13,968 bases of DNA from Bacteroidota bacterium (GTDB lineage Bacteria; Bacteroidota; Bacteroidia; Bacteroidales; Prolixibacteraceae). Below, piece after piece: positions 1-8,297 of this stretch (positions are counted from its first letter, which is position 1; every line of letters begins with the position of its first letter). The position numbers and the translations under genes were made by a program. Location: the NCBI GenBank assembly GCA_030691295.1, contig JAUYEQ010000416.1, positions 1 to 13,968 on the forward strand, in the 5' to 3' direction. The notes below the pieces were generated by a model that saw only the letters and a program-made list of their open reading frames with translations, ran no database searches and had not been told where the DNA came from.

Positions 1-677
1 AGTCGATGTACCACAATACGGTGCCTGACCAGCCTGGCGGCGGAACGGTTGACTGGACCAATCCGTGGGGGCAATACAAATATGTTGACAACATTGAAAT
101 AAGGGAAGACGGCGGAACTCCCGGTTTTTTGCAAACGATTCGCACGGCACTTTGCATCCGGCTTAAAGAGAAAATGGGTGTCGAAAATATCCACCAACGC
201 GAAAATGAATTACTGGAACTGGCTTTTAAGGGACTTGACCAAATTCCGGAGGTGATAATTATGGATGACAAGCATCGCGACCGCCTGAGTATCATTTCAT
301 TTTTTGTAGCAAAAATTCATTACAACCTGTTGGTAAAACTGCTGAACGATTTGTATGGAATTCAGGTTCGGGGCGGTTGCGCATGCGCCGGAACTTACGG
401 CCACATTTTGCTTGAAGTGACCCATGAACTATCCGATGAAATAACAAGCAGGATAAATCAGGGCGATTTGTCGTTAAAACCTGGCTGGGTAAGATGGTCG
501 CTGCACCCAACTACAACCAAACATGAAGTTGAGTTGTTCATTGAAGCACTAAAGGACATTGTAGCTAATTACGAAGTATATGCAGCCGATTATACTTATT
601 ATCCTAAGGAAAACATTTTCAGGCATATAAACGAAAACAACTATGAAACAATTGTAAAAAGCTGGTTTAATCTTTAA
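1..677 (+). CDS. Class V PLP-dependent aminotransferase / cysteine desulfurase-like enzyme, C-terminal part (5' truncated)
   Basis: The reading frame is open from the left edge (codons in phase with position 3), so the N-terminal part, including the PLP-binding lysine, is missing. From the first visible ATG at 6, about 223 residues remain. The segment IREDGGTPGFLQTIR (residues 32-46) matches the 'EDGGTP...IR' region of class V aminotransferases related to SufS/CsdA and selenocysteine lyase. RGGCACAG (residues 122-129) lies where cysteine desulfurases carry the R-x-G-x-x-C loop with the persulfide-forming cysteine; C125 and C127 are candidates. Family membership is clear, but the exact reaction (desulfurase, lyase or aminotransferase) cannot be decided from this fragment. 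It ends 35 bases before the sigma factor gene on the same strand. No terminator is visible in that gap, so some read-through is possible, but nothing links its function to polysaccharide use. Confidence 0.85.
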   Translation, partial: SMYHNTVPDQPGGGTVDWTNPWGQYKYVDNIEIREDGGTPGFLQTIRTALCIRLKEKMGVENIHQRENELLELAFKGLDQIPEVIIMDDKHRDRLSIISFFVAKIHYNLLVKLLNDLYGIQVRGGCACAGTYGHILLEVTHELSDEITSRINQGDLSLKPGWVRWSLHPTTTKHEVELFIEALKDIVANYEVYAADYTYYPKENIFRHINENNYETIVKSWFNL

Positions 678-712
678 AATTTGTACAGCTTTGCAAAGTA
701 CTAAAAACAGCG

Positions 713-1267
713 ATGAAGGTTGAAGACAAGATATTGGTGGGCGAAATCAGAAACCGGAACCGAAAGGTTTTTGAAGTGCTGTTCTATGAGTATTACCCGC
801 ACCTGACACGTTATGCCGAAGGTTTCCTCTTCGACAAACATGCCTGCGAAGACATTGTACAAAACCTTTTTATTCACTTTTGGGAAAAAACGAATCAAAT
901 AGACATTCAGCTTTCGCTTAAATCGTATTTCTATCAATCGGTAAAAAACCGCTGCCTCAACCACCTTCGCGATATCAATGTTCAGGACAAGCATAAAATT
1001 CTTTACCTGGAAGCCTTGTTAAACGAGGACGATTCATCTGGCTGGGTCGATCTGGAAATTATAAAAAAAGTGCAGGATGCCATTGCCCAGCTTCCTCCGC
1101 AAATGGGCGAGTTGTTCAAACAGAAATACATGTTCGGAAGAAAGATACATGATATTGCCGAGATCAACCAGATTTCGGAAAATACCGTAAAAACACAACT
1201 TCGACGGGCAAAGGAAAAAATGCGCAAAATATTGCTGGATAGCAGCTCCTTGCGGTTCTTCTTTTAA
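713..1267 (+). CDS. ECF-family RNA polymerase sigma factor of a PUL
   Basis: This 184-residue protein has the size and layout of Bacteroidota ECF (sigma-70 family) factors that sit beside fecR and susC. Region 2 spans roughly residues 15-85: the FEVLFYEYYPHLTRYAEGF segment, then CEDIVQNLFIHFWE, which matches the conserved 'A-E-D-I-V-Q-x-x-F-x-x-x-W' core-binding motif. Next comes the YFYQSVKNRCLNHLRD stretch that typically contacts the -10 element. Region 4 spans roughly residues 115-170: AIAQLPPQMGELF, then a helix-turn-helix (IAEINQISENTVKTQLRRAKEKMRK) for -35 recognition. The protein should be held inactive by the FecR protein encoded next and released when the STN-containing SusC senses ligand. 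ATG 713 is a good start because it precedes region 2 by the usual short leader. The C-terminal SSSLRFFF tail is hydrophobic but short. Confidence 0.93.
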   Translation: MKVEDKILVGEIRNRNRKVFEVLFYEYYPHLTRYAEGFLFDKHACEDIVQNLFIHFWEKTNQIDIQLSLKSYFYQSVKNRCLNHLRDINVQDKHKILYLEALLNEDDSSGWVDLEIIKKVQDAIAQLPPQMGELFKQKYMFGRKIHDIAEINQISENTVKTQLRRAKEKMRKILLDSSSLRFFF

Positions 1268-1273
1268 TTTTCC

Positions 1274-1287
1274 TGAAAATATTTTCA
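1274..1287. repeat. 14-bp perfect AT-rich palindrome between sigma and fecR genes
   Basis: TGAAAATATTTTCA is a perfect palindrome starting 7 bases after the sigma factor stop codon. It is not followed by a T-run and is too AT-rich for a convincing terminator. It could be a weak RNA hairpin or a protein-binding site. A palindrome of this composition can arise by chance in AT-rich spacer, so only its presence is certain. Confidence 0.35.
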
Positions 1288-1292
1288 ATTTC

Positions 1293-1330
1293 TGTCACCC
1301 TTTTTCTGAGGCTGCGTGTCATGGGTATAA
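1293..1330 (+). promoter_or_regulatory. Candidate promoter/regulatory element upstream of fecR (paired TGTCA motifs)
   Basis: The spacer between the sigma and anti-sigma genes contains TGTCACCC (1293-1300) and TGTCATGGGTATAA (1317-1330). The TGTCA pentamers are exactly 24 bases apart. The stretch ends 16 bases before the fecR ATG. The spacing of two short motifs with a GTATAA-like second half is compatible with a two-part promoter, possibly recognised by the ECF factor encoded just upstream. That recognition is inferred; no equivalent TGTCACCC pair is visible ahead of susC, which weakens the idea of a shared ECF regulon motif. Confidence 0.25.
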
Positions 1331-1346
1331 CTTGACTAAAACTAAC

Positions 1347-2516
1347 ATGACGGAACTGAATCAAAACATCGATTTTGAGATCATCTGGAAAAAAATCCAC
1401 AATCAGACCTCTGAGGAAGAAGAAACTCTTTTGAAACAATGGTTGTCTGAAAACACCGCTCATCGTAAATACTTCGATAGCGCCCTTAATTATTACACCA
1501 ATGGCTCTCAATTTGCCAATTCACCTGCCGAATTAAAAAAAGCGCTCCGTAACATTCATCGTAAAGCCGGCATTTTTTCTCCTGCCCGGAATACCCGAAT
1601 AATTGCAATCACCAGTATCGCAGCCAGCATTCTGTTCCTTATTTATTTTCAGTTTTTAAAACTTGAAATTAATCCCGAAATCATTGGAGTTGAGCAACAG
1701 GTGCAATCGATTGTGCCAGGCAGTAACAAGGCTGTGCTGATTCTTGCTGACGGAACTGAACATGATCTAACTTCAGATGAAAATACTTTTACTGATGCCG
1801 ATGGAACGGAGATTAAAAATACCGGCAACTCGCTGGAATACTCAAGCAAAAACGCACTTTCAACAGAAATAAAATACAATACCCTGAAAATTCCGCGTGG
1901 CGGCGAATATTTCCTTATTTTATCAGACAGCACAAAAGTGTGGCTGAATTCAGAAACCACCCTTCGCTTTCCGGTTCAGTTTGCAGCCGATGTTCGCAGC
2001 GTTGAACTCACAGGGGAGGCTTATTTTGAGGTAACGAAAAACATAAAAATCCCGTTTATTGTAAACTCCGGAAATCAGAGTATCAAAGTACTTGGCACAC
2101 AATTCAACGTTTCATCTTATCCTGAAAATCAAAACATATATACAACTCTTGTAGAGGGTAATGTAGAAGTTTCGATGAGTAATAACCCGCAAATAAAACT
2201 GACACTGAAACCAAATGAGCAGAGCATCTTAAATTCCGACAACAATCAGATTCAAAAAAGGACTGTAGATATCAATCAGTATGTTGCGTGGAAAGATGGA
2301 CGTTTTGTTTTTAGGGAGCAGCCTCTGGAAGAAATAATGGGTACACTTTCCAAATGGTACGATGTGCAAGTCGTTTTCTCAAATGAAAGAGACAAGAAAT
2401 TAATGTTTACCGGAAATCTGGAGCGTTATGCCGATTTTGGTGATATACTGGCAAAAATTGAAAAGACCAATGAAGTGAGTTTTAATATTGAAAACAATAC
2501 GATAACCATCCAATAG
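1347..2516 (+). CDS. FecR-family anti-sigma factor (inner-membrane sigma regulator)
   Basis: This 389-residue protein should bind and restrain the adjacent ECF sigma factor in the cytoplasm and receive the signal from the SusC STN domain in the periplasm. Residues 1-80 form the cytoplasmic sigma-binding part (FEIIWKKIHNQTSEEEETLL, then a 'W-L-S-E-N-x-x-H-R-K-Y-F' motif typical of the family). One transmembrane helix spans about residues 82-103 (IIAITSIAASILFLIYFQFL). The FecR domain follows at about 175-285, with IPRGGEYFLILSDSTKVWLN, LTGEAYFEV and IKVLGTQFNV as signature segments. A C-terminal DUF4974-type module covers about 310-389 (FREQPLEEIMGTLSKWYDVQV). An in-frame TTG lies at 1332, but ATG 1347 gives the usual N-terminus and is preferred. 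The gene is 79 bases downstream of the sigma gene and 86 bases upstream of the preferred susC start. Confidence 0.93.
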   Translation: MTELNQNIDFEIIWKKIHNQTSEEEETLLKQWLSENTAHRKYFDSALNYYTNGSQFANSPAELKKALRNIHRKAGIFSPARNTRIIAITSIAASILFLIYFQFLKLEINPEIIGVEQQVQSIVPGSNKAVLILADGTEHDLTSDENTFTDADGTEIKNTGNSLEYSSKNALSTEIKYNTLKIPRGGEYFLILSDSTKVWLNSETTLRFPVQFAADVRSVELTGEAYFEVTKNIKIPFIVNSGNQSIKVLGTQFNVSSYPENQNIYTTLVEGNVEVSMSNNPQIKLTLKPNEQSILNSDNNQIQKRTVDINQYVAWKDGRFVFREQPLEEIMGTLSKWYDVQVVFSNERDKKLMFTGNLERYADFGDILAKIEKTNEVSFNIENNTITIQ

Positions 2517-2555
2517 AAAAGAAAAAGGCGGGAAATGTTCGCACCATTCCCCACC
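2517..2555 (-). terminator. Intrinsic terminator on the minus strand, between fecR and susC
   Basis: Read on the minus strand, GGTGGGGAATG (2555-2545) pairs with CATTTCCCGCC (2537-2527) across a 7-base loop. This gives an 11-bp stem with no mismatches when G-U pairs are allowed. It is followed at once by TTTTTCTTTT (2526-2517). On the plus strand the two wobble positions become C-A mismatches and no T-run follows. The structure therefore fits termination of leftward transcription, although no minus-strand protein gene lies nearby. It is the 3' end of the candidate antisense RNA described separately. Confidence 0.7.
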
Positions 2556-2591
2556 CTGATTGTAGTAAAATAATAATGTGTATTAACTTAC
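2517..2591 (-). ncRNA. Candidate DonS-like cis-antisense small RNA opposite the susC leader
   Basis: Seen: on the minus strand TAGATTTG (2603-2596) matches the Bacteroidota -7 consensus TAnnTTTG exactly, and a strong intrinsic terminator ends at about 2517. A start a few bases after the -7 element, near 2591-2589, gives an RNA of about 70-75 nt. Known: Bacteroides PULs with ECF/FecR/SusC regulation have been reported to encode short cis-antisense RNAs, DonS being the named example, opposite the susC leader and repressing the locus. Inferred: this RNA would pair with the susC mRNA leader just ahead of its AUG and reduce its expression. Weak point: no clear -33 TTG is present at the expected distance, and a lone -7 match occurs by chance several times in a window this size. 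The case rests on the promoter and terminator occurring together at the right spacing and place. Confidence 0.5.
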
Positions 2592-2595
2592 AGTA

Positions 2596-2603
2596 CAAAT
2601 CTA
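2596..2603 (-). promoter_or_regulatory. Candidate minus-strand -7 promoter element (TAGATTTG)
   Basis: TAGATTTG on the minus strand fits TAnnTTTG, the primary-sigma -7 box of Bacteroidota. It overlaps the A of the preferred susC ATG at 2603. A -33 TTG is not obvious; the nearest candidate on the minus strand is GAGTTAC, upstream of a T-run, at a somewhat short spacing. It would drive the candidate antisense RNA ending at the terminator near 2517. Confidence 0.4.
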
Positions 2604-5600
2604 TGAAAAAAAAGCGATGTAACTCTATCCGTTGGCACGGGTGGAAAAAACTATTCCTTATGATGAGGATAACTGTATTCTTTTTGTTGCTGAGCCTGTT
2701 GCAGGTATCGGCAAGTGTTTACTCTCAACAGACCAATCTGGTATTAAGGCTTGAAAACAGCAGTATCGAACAGGTTCTGAAGAAAATTGAAGAACAGAGT
2801 AAGTTCTACTTCCTTTACAGGTCTGACCTTCTCAAGGACGTACCTTCGGTGTCCATTCAGGTGAAAGATGCCAAACTGGAAGATATTCTGAACAAAATTC
2901 TGATTCCAAACGGCTTTTCGTATGAAATTGATGACCGGGTGGTAGTAATTAAAAAATCAACGGTCGCACCGATTCCTGTTGAACAGCAAAAAGGCGTTTC
3001 GGGAACCGTTAAGGATAAAAACGGCAGTTCCATTCCCGGAACTTCGGTTGTGGTGAAAGGAACCACCACCGGAACTATTACCGACAACGATGGTAATTTC
3101 CGGTTGAGTGTTCCTGAAAATGCACAAACTCTGGTCTTTTCCTTCGTTGGGATGCTCTCACAGGAAGTGGCAATTTCAGGAAAAACAACGTTCGAAATTG
3201 TGCTTCAGGATGAAACTGTGGGCGTTGACGAAGTGGTTGTGATTGGTTACGGTACCCAGAAAAAAGTAAATCTGACCGGTGCTGTTTCTGCAGTTAAAAT
3301 CGACGAAAAAATCACCAGCCGTACGCTGAGCAATGTTTCATCGGGTTTGAACGGATTGATTCCAGGTTTGGCAGTAAACCAGAACTCGGGCATGGCCGGA
3401 AAAAACGATGTTTCGCTGCTTATCCGCGGTTTGGGAACTGTTAACAATGCCAATCCTTTGGTGGTAGTTGACGGGATGCCTGATGTTGACATCAACCGGC
3501 TGAACATGAACGACATCGAAAGTATCTCGGTTTTGAAGGATGCGACTTCATCGGCTGTTTACGGTTCACGTGCTGCCAACGGTGTTATTCTGATAACAAC
3601 CAAATCAGGAAAAGGAATGGATAAAACAAGGATCAACTATTCAAGCACCTTTGCGCTGGAACATCCGACCAAAGCTTATGAGTTTATGGCCGATTATCCC
3701 CGCGCACTGACCATTCACCAGAGACAGGCAGCAACAAATACACTACGCTCAAATTATGTATTTAAAGATGGTACCATCGACCAGTGGATGGCTCTCGGAA
3801 TGATTGACCCTTTGCGTTACCCAAACACCGATTGGTGGGATGTGCTGATGCGCGATGGTCAGGTTCAGAACCACAATCTTTCGGCTTCAGGAGGAAATGA
3901 AAAATCGAACTTCTTTATTTCCGTTGGGATGATGGACGAAAAAGGCCTTCAGATAAACAACGATTATTCACGCTACAATGCACGTTTTAATTACGATTAC
4001 AAAGTACGCGACAACATGAATGTTGGCGCCAAATTCGCCGGCGACTGGTCGAAATATACTTACGCTCTTGCTGATGGATTTACGGATGATGATGCAACCA
4101 ATACTGCAGGATTCGACCTTCAGTATGCCATTTCAGGAATGACACCTTACGATCCGGTATCAGGAAATTACGGTGGTGTAATGGCATACAACGAAGACCC
4201 TCAGGCTTACAATCCTTACACAGTTTATGTAAATAACCTGAACTACCAGAATCGTCAGGAAGCCAATACCAGCATGTATTGGGACTGGACGCCGATTAAA
4301 GGATTAACAGCACGGATTGATTATGCGTTGAATTATTACAACCAGTTCCGTTATACAGCAGCTATTCCAAACCGTTCGTTCAACTTCCAAACCAATACAT
4401 TTGGCTCACGTGTTTATGTTGGAACGAATGCCGGAGTTGCCAATTATACCAATACCGGTTACAAAACACAATTAAACGGGAGGTTAAACTACCAAACAAC
4501 CATTGCCGGAAACCATGATATCGGTGCATTGTTTGTTTATGGCGAAGAATACTGGTATGGCAGGTCTCAAACAAGTTCACGTACCGACCGTTTGCATCCT
4601 TCCCTTCATGAAATTGATGCAGCCCTTTCAGGAACGACACAGGGAGCTGGCGGTAATTCAAGTACCGAAGGACTTCAGTCCTACATTGGTCGTTTGAATT
4701 ATGCGGCATTCGACAAATACCTGCTAGAAGTGAATTTCCGTTACGACGGATCATCCAAATTCCTCCCCGGAAGACAGTTTGGTTTCTTCCCGTCAGCAGC
4801 AGTAGGCTGGCGTTTTACTGAAGAAAATTTTCTACGCTCATCTCTGGAAGGATGGCTTTCGAGCGGAAAACTTCGTGCTTCATACGGAGGACTGGGTAAC
4901 AACAGCGGTGTTGGACGTTACGAACAACAGGAAACACTTGCTGCCAACCACTACATGATTGGCGGAAATATTGCTTTAGGACTGGTAAACCAAAAAATGG
5001 TAAACCCTGAACTTTCATGGGAAACAACCAGTGTATTAAATATTGGTTTGGATCTTGGATTCATGAAAAACCGGTTGACTGCTGAAATAGACTATTACGA
5101 CCGCTTAACGTCCGGGATGAACCGTCCATCGGAAATGTCAATTCTTTTAACCGGAGCATACACAGCACCGCGTAAAAATATCGGAGATATGCGTAACCGT
5201 GGTATTGAAGGAAATTTCACATGGAAAGACAAAATCCGCGATTTTAATTACAGTTTTAACCTGAATGGTTCATACAACACAACAGTACTCGAAGAATGGA
5301 ATGAATTTCTTGGAAGAGGCTGGGTATTCCTGAATATGCCTTACCATTTTCTTTACACCTACGAAGATATGGGCATTGCACAAACATGGGCAGATGTTTA
5401 CAATGCAACCCCTCAGGGAGCTTCACCGGGAGACATCCTGCGCAAAGACCTTAATGGTGACGGACGTATTGACGGTAATGACAGAAAAGCATATCCGCAT
5501 GTTCAACGTGACCGGCCAACCACCAACTTTGCATTCAACACCAGTGTTGCATGGAAAGGATTTGACATGAATGTACTTCTTCAGGGAGCTGCCGGGCGTA

Positions 5601-5986
5601 AAGACTACTGGCTCAACATTTTCAACAACGTGAACTTCAGTGCACAGCGTTACGCTTCAACATGGAGCCATTGGGAACAACCATGGAGTGTTGAAAACCG
5701 TCAGGGCGAGTGGCCTCGTTTGGGTGGAAACGCCAATCGTGAAGAAACCACTTTCTGGCTTGATGACCTGAGTTACCTGCGTTTAAAGAACGTTCAAATG
5801 GGATACACTCTTCCAAAGAATCTGCTGATCAGAATTGGTATCGAAACTGTTCGTATCTACGGATCGGCTGAGAACCTGACCACATTTACCAAATACCGCG
5901 GCTTAGATCCTGAAAAGAGAGCACATGCCAGTGATGCATATCCGCTGAATAAATCGTTCTCACTTGGTATTAACATTGGAATCTAA
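2603..5986 (+). CDS. SusC-like TonB-dependent outer-membrane transporter with N-terminal STN signalling domain
   Basis: This 1127-residue protein is the outer-membrane channel that imports oligosaccharides together with SusD. After the signal peptide (core about residues 20-41, ending SASVYS), an STN domain covers about 45-116 (LENSSIEQVLKKIEEQSKFYFLY), which in transducing transporters contacts the FecR protein. A carboxypeptidase-regulatory-like domain follows (about 131-202; GTVKDKNGSSIPGTSVVVKG). Then comes the DEVVVIGYGTQKK segment (about 210-221), the plug (LLIRGLGTVNNANPLVVVDGMP, ISVLKDATSSAVYGSRAANGVILITTKSG) and the 22-strand barrel to the C-terminus (SFSLGINIGI). DLNGDGRIDGND (949-960) fits an EF-hand-like Ca-binding loop, as often seen in SusC proteins. 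ATG 2603 is preferred: it gives MKKKRC followed by a basic stretch, typical of PUL SusC leaders. An in-frame ATG at 2576 would add nine residues. SusD begins 11 bases after the stop. Confidence 0.96.
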   Translation: MKKKRCNSIRWHGWKKLFLMMRITVFFLLLSLLQVSASVYSQQTNLVLRLENSSIEQVLKKIEEQSKFYFLYRSDLLKDVPSVSIQVKDAKLEDILNKILIPNGFSYEIDDRVVVIKKSTVAPIPVEQQKGVSGTVKDKNGSSIPGTSVVVKGTTTGTITDNDGNFRLSVPENAQTLVFSFVGMLSQEVAISGKTTFEIVLQDETVGVDEVVVIGYGTQKKVNLTGAVSAVKIDEKITSRTLSNVSSGLNGLIPGLAVNQNSGMAGKNDVSLLIRGLGTVNNANPLVVVDGMPDVDINRLNMNDIESISVLKDATSSAVYGSRAANGVILITTKSGKGMDKTRINYSSTFALEHPTKAYEFMADYPRALTIHQRQAATNTLRSNYVFKDGTIDQWMALGMIDPLRYPNTDWWDVLMRDGQVQNHNLSASGGNEKSNFFISVGMMDEKGLQINNDYSRYNARFNYDYKVRDNMNVGAKFAGDWSKYTYALADGFTDDDATNTAGFDLQYAISGMTPYDPVSGNYGGVMAYNEDPQAYNPYTVYVNNLNYQNRQEANTSMYWDWTPIKGLTARIDYALNYYNQFRYTAAIPNRSFNFQTNTFGSRVYVGTNAGVANYTNTGYKTQLNGRLNYQTTIAGNHDIGALFVYGEEYWYGRSQTSSRTDRLHPSLHEIDAALSGTTQGAGGNSSTEGLQSYIGRLNYAAFDKYLLEVNFRYDGSSKFLPGRQFGFFPSAAVGWRFTEENFLRSSLEGWLSSGKLRASYGGLGNNSGVGRYEQQETLAANHYMIGGNIALGLVNQKMVNPELSWETTSVLNIGLDLGFMKNRLTAEIDYYDRLTSGMNRPSEMSILLTGAYTAPRKNIGDMRNRGIEGNFTWKDKIRDFNYSFNLNGSYNTTVLEEWNEFLGRGWVFLNMPYHFLYTYEDMGIAQTWADVYNATPQGASPGDILRKDLNGDGRIDGNDRKAYPHVQRDRPTTNFAFNTSVAWKGFDMNVLLQGAAGRKDYWLNIFNNVNFSAQRYASTWSHWEQPWSVENRQGEWPRLGGNANREETTFWLDDLSYLRLKNVQMGYTLPKNLLIRIGIETVRIYGSAENLTTFTKYRGLDPEKRAHASDAYPLNKSFSLGINIGI

Positions 5987-5997
5987 AATAGAATGAC

Positions 5998-7839
5998 ATG
6001 GAAAAAATAACTTCAAAAATACTGGTCTTCTCGTTCATTATCGGGCTGACCCTTTTTAACAGCTCGTGTACCAAAGATTTGCTCGATCAGGTACCTACCA
6101 CTGATCTGGGTGCAGCTCAATTCTGGCAAACCGAAGCAGACGCGACCATAGCCCTGATGGGTGCCTATGCAGCCGTAAGACCGCTTTTCGACCGTGATTA
6201 TTACTTCGACGGACATGGTGATTATACCCGGGTACGTGGAATAAGCTCTACCAATGAAAACCTTCGGCTGGGCGATGCCTACCACGGTGGCAACTATAAT
6301 CCAACCGGTTATGGCGGAAGCTTTGATAAATATTACCGCTATTTATATGGTGGTGTTAACCGCACCAATTATGTGATCGAAAACGTCAGAAAAATGCTCC
6401 CAACTGCAAGTGCAGCTTCAAAACCCAGCCTCGAAGCAGTAATCGGTGAAGCACGTTTGCTCCGCGGCATGGTTTATTTTCGTTTGATCTCTATGTGGGG
6501 AGATGTTCCGTACATTGGCAATATTATCTATTCAAATACTGAAGTTGAAAATCTGACGCGTACACCAATTGCCCAGGTTAAAGACTCTATTATGGCAGAC
6601 TTTACTTATGCATTCGAAAAATTACCAACAAAAGGAGCAGCTTTGGGACGTGCAGGCAAACCTGCCGCATTGGCTTTCCGTGGTAAAATGCATCTGTATT
6701 GGGCATCATGGAACAAATTCGGATGGCCTGAACTTGAAACTTTTACTCCCAACACTGCTGATGCAACAGCATCCTATACTGCTGCAGCTGCTGATTTTAA
6801 ATCAGTCATTCAGGATTTCGGCTTAACACTGTTCCGTAACGGCGAACCTGGCGACTGGGGAACCATGGGCAATGCCGATGTGCTTCCGAATTATTTCTAC
6901 CTGTTCTTACCAATTGCCAACGGCGATCCTGAAATGATCATGTCCTTCACCCATGGTGGAACAGGAACTGGTCAGGGAGAAGAGTTGATGCGCGATGTGG
7001 CAGGTCGTACCCATGAAGGTTCACAATGCTGGGTATTCCCTTACTATGAAATTGCTGACCGTTATCAATTGACAACAACAGGAGATTTTGCCCCAAAATT
7101 GGTTCCGATGAATCCTACAACGGCTGGTGCAAGAACAGCGCTTAATTCGGCTGTTAATCCTGCAAGTTATGCTGGTCGCGATTATCGTATGAAATCGTCC
7201 ATCATGTGGGATTATGAAATGAGTATTGGATTGACTTCTCTGAAATCGACCGGTTATACTCCGTTTATTTATAAAACATGGAATGCAGCGGTTACCATTG
7301 GTGGAGTGAAATATACTTCCTACAATACTGATGCAGCAGTTTACGGGTACGTATTCCGCAAATTTCTGCGCAACTATGGTGGCTTAGGCCGCAGCGAAGG
7401 TGATTATGCTTATCCTGTAATGCGTTTGGCCGATGTTTTCCTAATGTATGCTGAAGCAACCAACGAAGTGAACGGACCTCAGGCAGATGCGATTGATCTG
7501 GTAAATAAAATTCGTCGCAGAGGTAATCTTCCTGCATTGGCACCTGCAAAAACAGCCTCGAAGGAAGCCTTTTTCTCAGCCATTGAGCAGGAACGAATTA
7601 TTGAACTATTGGGTGAAGGACAGCGTGGTTTCGACTTACGCAGATGGAGAGCCATCGAACGTGTTTGGAATCCACCTTATGGTTTGGGCGTTTGGAGAAT
7701 TGACACACACGGTGCAAACCGCGACCGTTATTACCAGAATCTGTCGGAGCTTAATTATCAGCAAAATTATATTTTCCGAATTCCTCCAGGCGAACGTGAC
7801 CGTAATCCAAACTTAACCCAGAACAAACCCTGGTTATAA
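5998..7839 (+). CDS. SusD/RagB-family glycan-binding outer-membrane lipoprotein
   Basis: This 613-residue partner of the SusC protein forms the lid that captures glycan at the cell surface and passes it into the channel. The signal peptide ends in a lipobox with lipidated cysteine C24 (FNSSC, then TKD). The N-terminal SusD domain begins DLLDQVPTTDL...FWQTEADATIALMGAYAAV. The conserved helical motif EARLLRGMVYFRLISMWGDVPY (residues 151-172) is the classic 'E-A-R-x-x-R-x-x-x-Y-F' signature. The C-terminal part carries ERIIELLGEGQRGFDLRRW (532-550) and the terminal IPPGERDRNPNLTQN motif, both diagnostic. The length is a little above the family average of about 500-600. It starts 11 bases after susC and is clearly co-transcribed. 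Glycan specificity cannot be read from the sequence. Confidence 0.96.
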   Translation: MEKITSKILVFSFIIGLTLFNSSCTKDLLDQVPTTDLGAAQFWQTEADATIALMGAYAAVRPLFDRDYYFDGHGDYTRVRGISSTNENLRLGDAYHGGNYNPTGYGGSFDKYYRYLYGGVNRTNYVIENVRKMLPTASAASKPSLEAVIGEARLLRGMVYFRLISMWGDVPYIGNIIYSNTEVENLTRTPIAQVKDSIMADFTYAFEKLPTKGAALGRAGKPAALAFRGKMHLYWASWNKFGWPELETFTPNTADATASYTAAAADFKSVIQDFGLTLFRNGEPGDWGTMGNADVLPNYFYLFLPIANGDPEMIMSFTHGGTGTGQGEELMRDVAGRTHEGSQCWVFPYYEIADRYQLTTTGDFAPKLVPMNPTTAGARTALNSAVNPASYAGRDYRMKSSIMWDYEMSIGLTSLKSTGYTPFIYKTWNAAVTIGGVKYTSYNTDAAVYGYVFRKFLRNYGGLGRSEGDYAYPVMRLADVFLMYAEATNEVNGPQADAIDLVNKIRRRGNLPALAPAKTASKEAFFSAIEQERIIELLGEGQRGFDLRRWRAIERVWNPPYGLGVWRIDTHGANRDRYYQNLSELNYQQNYIFRIPPGERDRNPNLTQNKPWL

Positions 7840-7878
7840 TCGTCTGAAAACAAATTGTGAAACTTAAATACATACACA

Positions 7879-8286
7879 ATGAAAAAATATTTTTTAACAT
7901 TCATAGCTATCACTTTAGCAACCTTTGCCTGGGTTAGCTGTACCGATTTTCCTGTTGACGAAGATGGGTTGCTGATTACTACCAGGGGCCAATGCTATGT
8001 CGGCAACTTTGAGTTGCTTGGCGTTGATTTTCAAACCGTAAGAACAAAAGCTGCGGTTATTGATACAACTGCTCAAACCATTAACGTAGAGGTATTTTTT
8101 GGTACCGATCTCAAGAACGTCTATCCTCAGTTTAGTCTGGTAACCGATGCCAAACTTGATCCGAAGATTGTTGGGAAAGTTGATTTCTCTGACCTTGCCA
8201 ATCCTAAAGTTTTCACGGTCATCTCGGGCAACCGGCTGGTTAAAAAACCATATACCGTTTACGTAACAGTACAAGCCAAACCTTAA
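7879..8286 (+). CDS. Small surface lipoprotein with a single DUF5018-like beta domain
   Basis: This 135-residue protein has a lipoprotein signal peptide with lipidated C21 (AWVSC, then TDFPVDEDG). The mature part of about 115 residues is one beta-rich domain: LLGVDFQTVRTKAAVIDTTAQTINVEVFFGTDLKNVYPQFSLV, a middle segment, and the closing KVFTVISGNRLVKKPYTVYVTV. This pattern ('...VYPxFxLxxxAK...F.VxSxNxxxKxYTVxV') resembles DUF5018-type modules that occur singly or in tandem in PUL lipoproteins. The family name is given from memory. It lies 39 bases after susD and 11 bases before the next lipoprotein, in the position of SusE/SusF. It probably sits on the cell surface and helps bind the glycan or assemble the SusCD complex, but no binding residues can be pointed to. 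Confidence 0.8.
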   Translation: MKKYFLTFIAITLATFAWVSCTDFPVDEDGLLITTRGQCYVGNFELLGVDFQTVRTKAAVIDTTAQTINVEVFFGTDLKNVYPQFSLVTDAKLDPKIVGKVDFSDLANPKVFTVISGNRLVKKPYTVYVTVQAKP

Positions 8287-8297
8287 AAGAATAGATT

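Noticed and set aside
675..683. TAAAATTTG as a promoter for the sigma factor gene
   Set aside because: The spacing inside the box is one base too long for TAnnTTTG and there is no -33 TTG at the right distance. A promoter here is possible but not supported.
689..698. 10-bp perfect palindrome CTTTGCAAAG just upstream of the sigma factor gene
   Set aside because: It is short and common by chance, and no second copy was seen upstream of fecR, susC or the lyases. Not enough to call an operator.
2576..2602. ATG 2576 as the susC start
   Set aside because: It gives MCINLQYKS before a normal MKKKRC leader. The later ATG fits PUL SusC signal peptides better, and the earlier one lies within the candidate antisense RNA target. 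It cannot be fully excluded.
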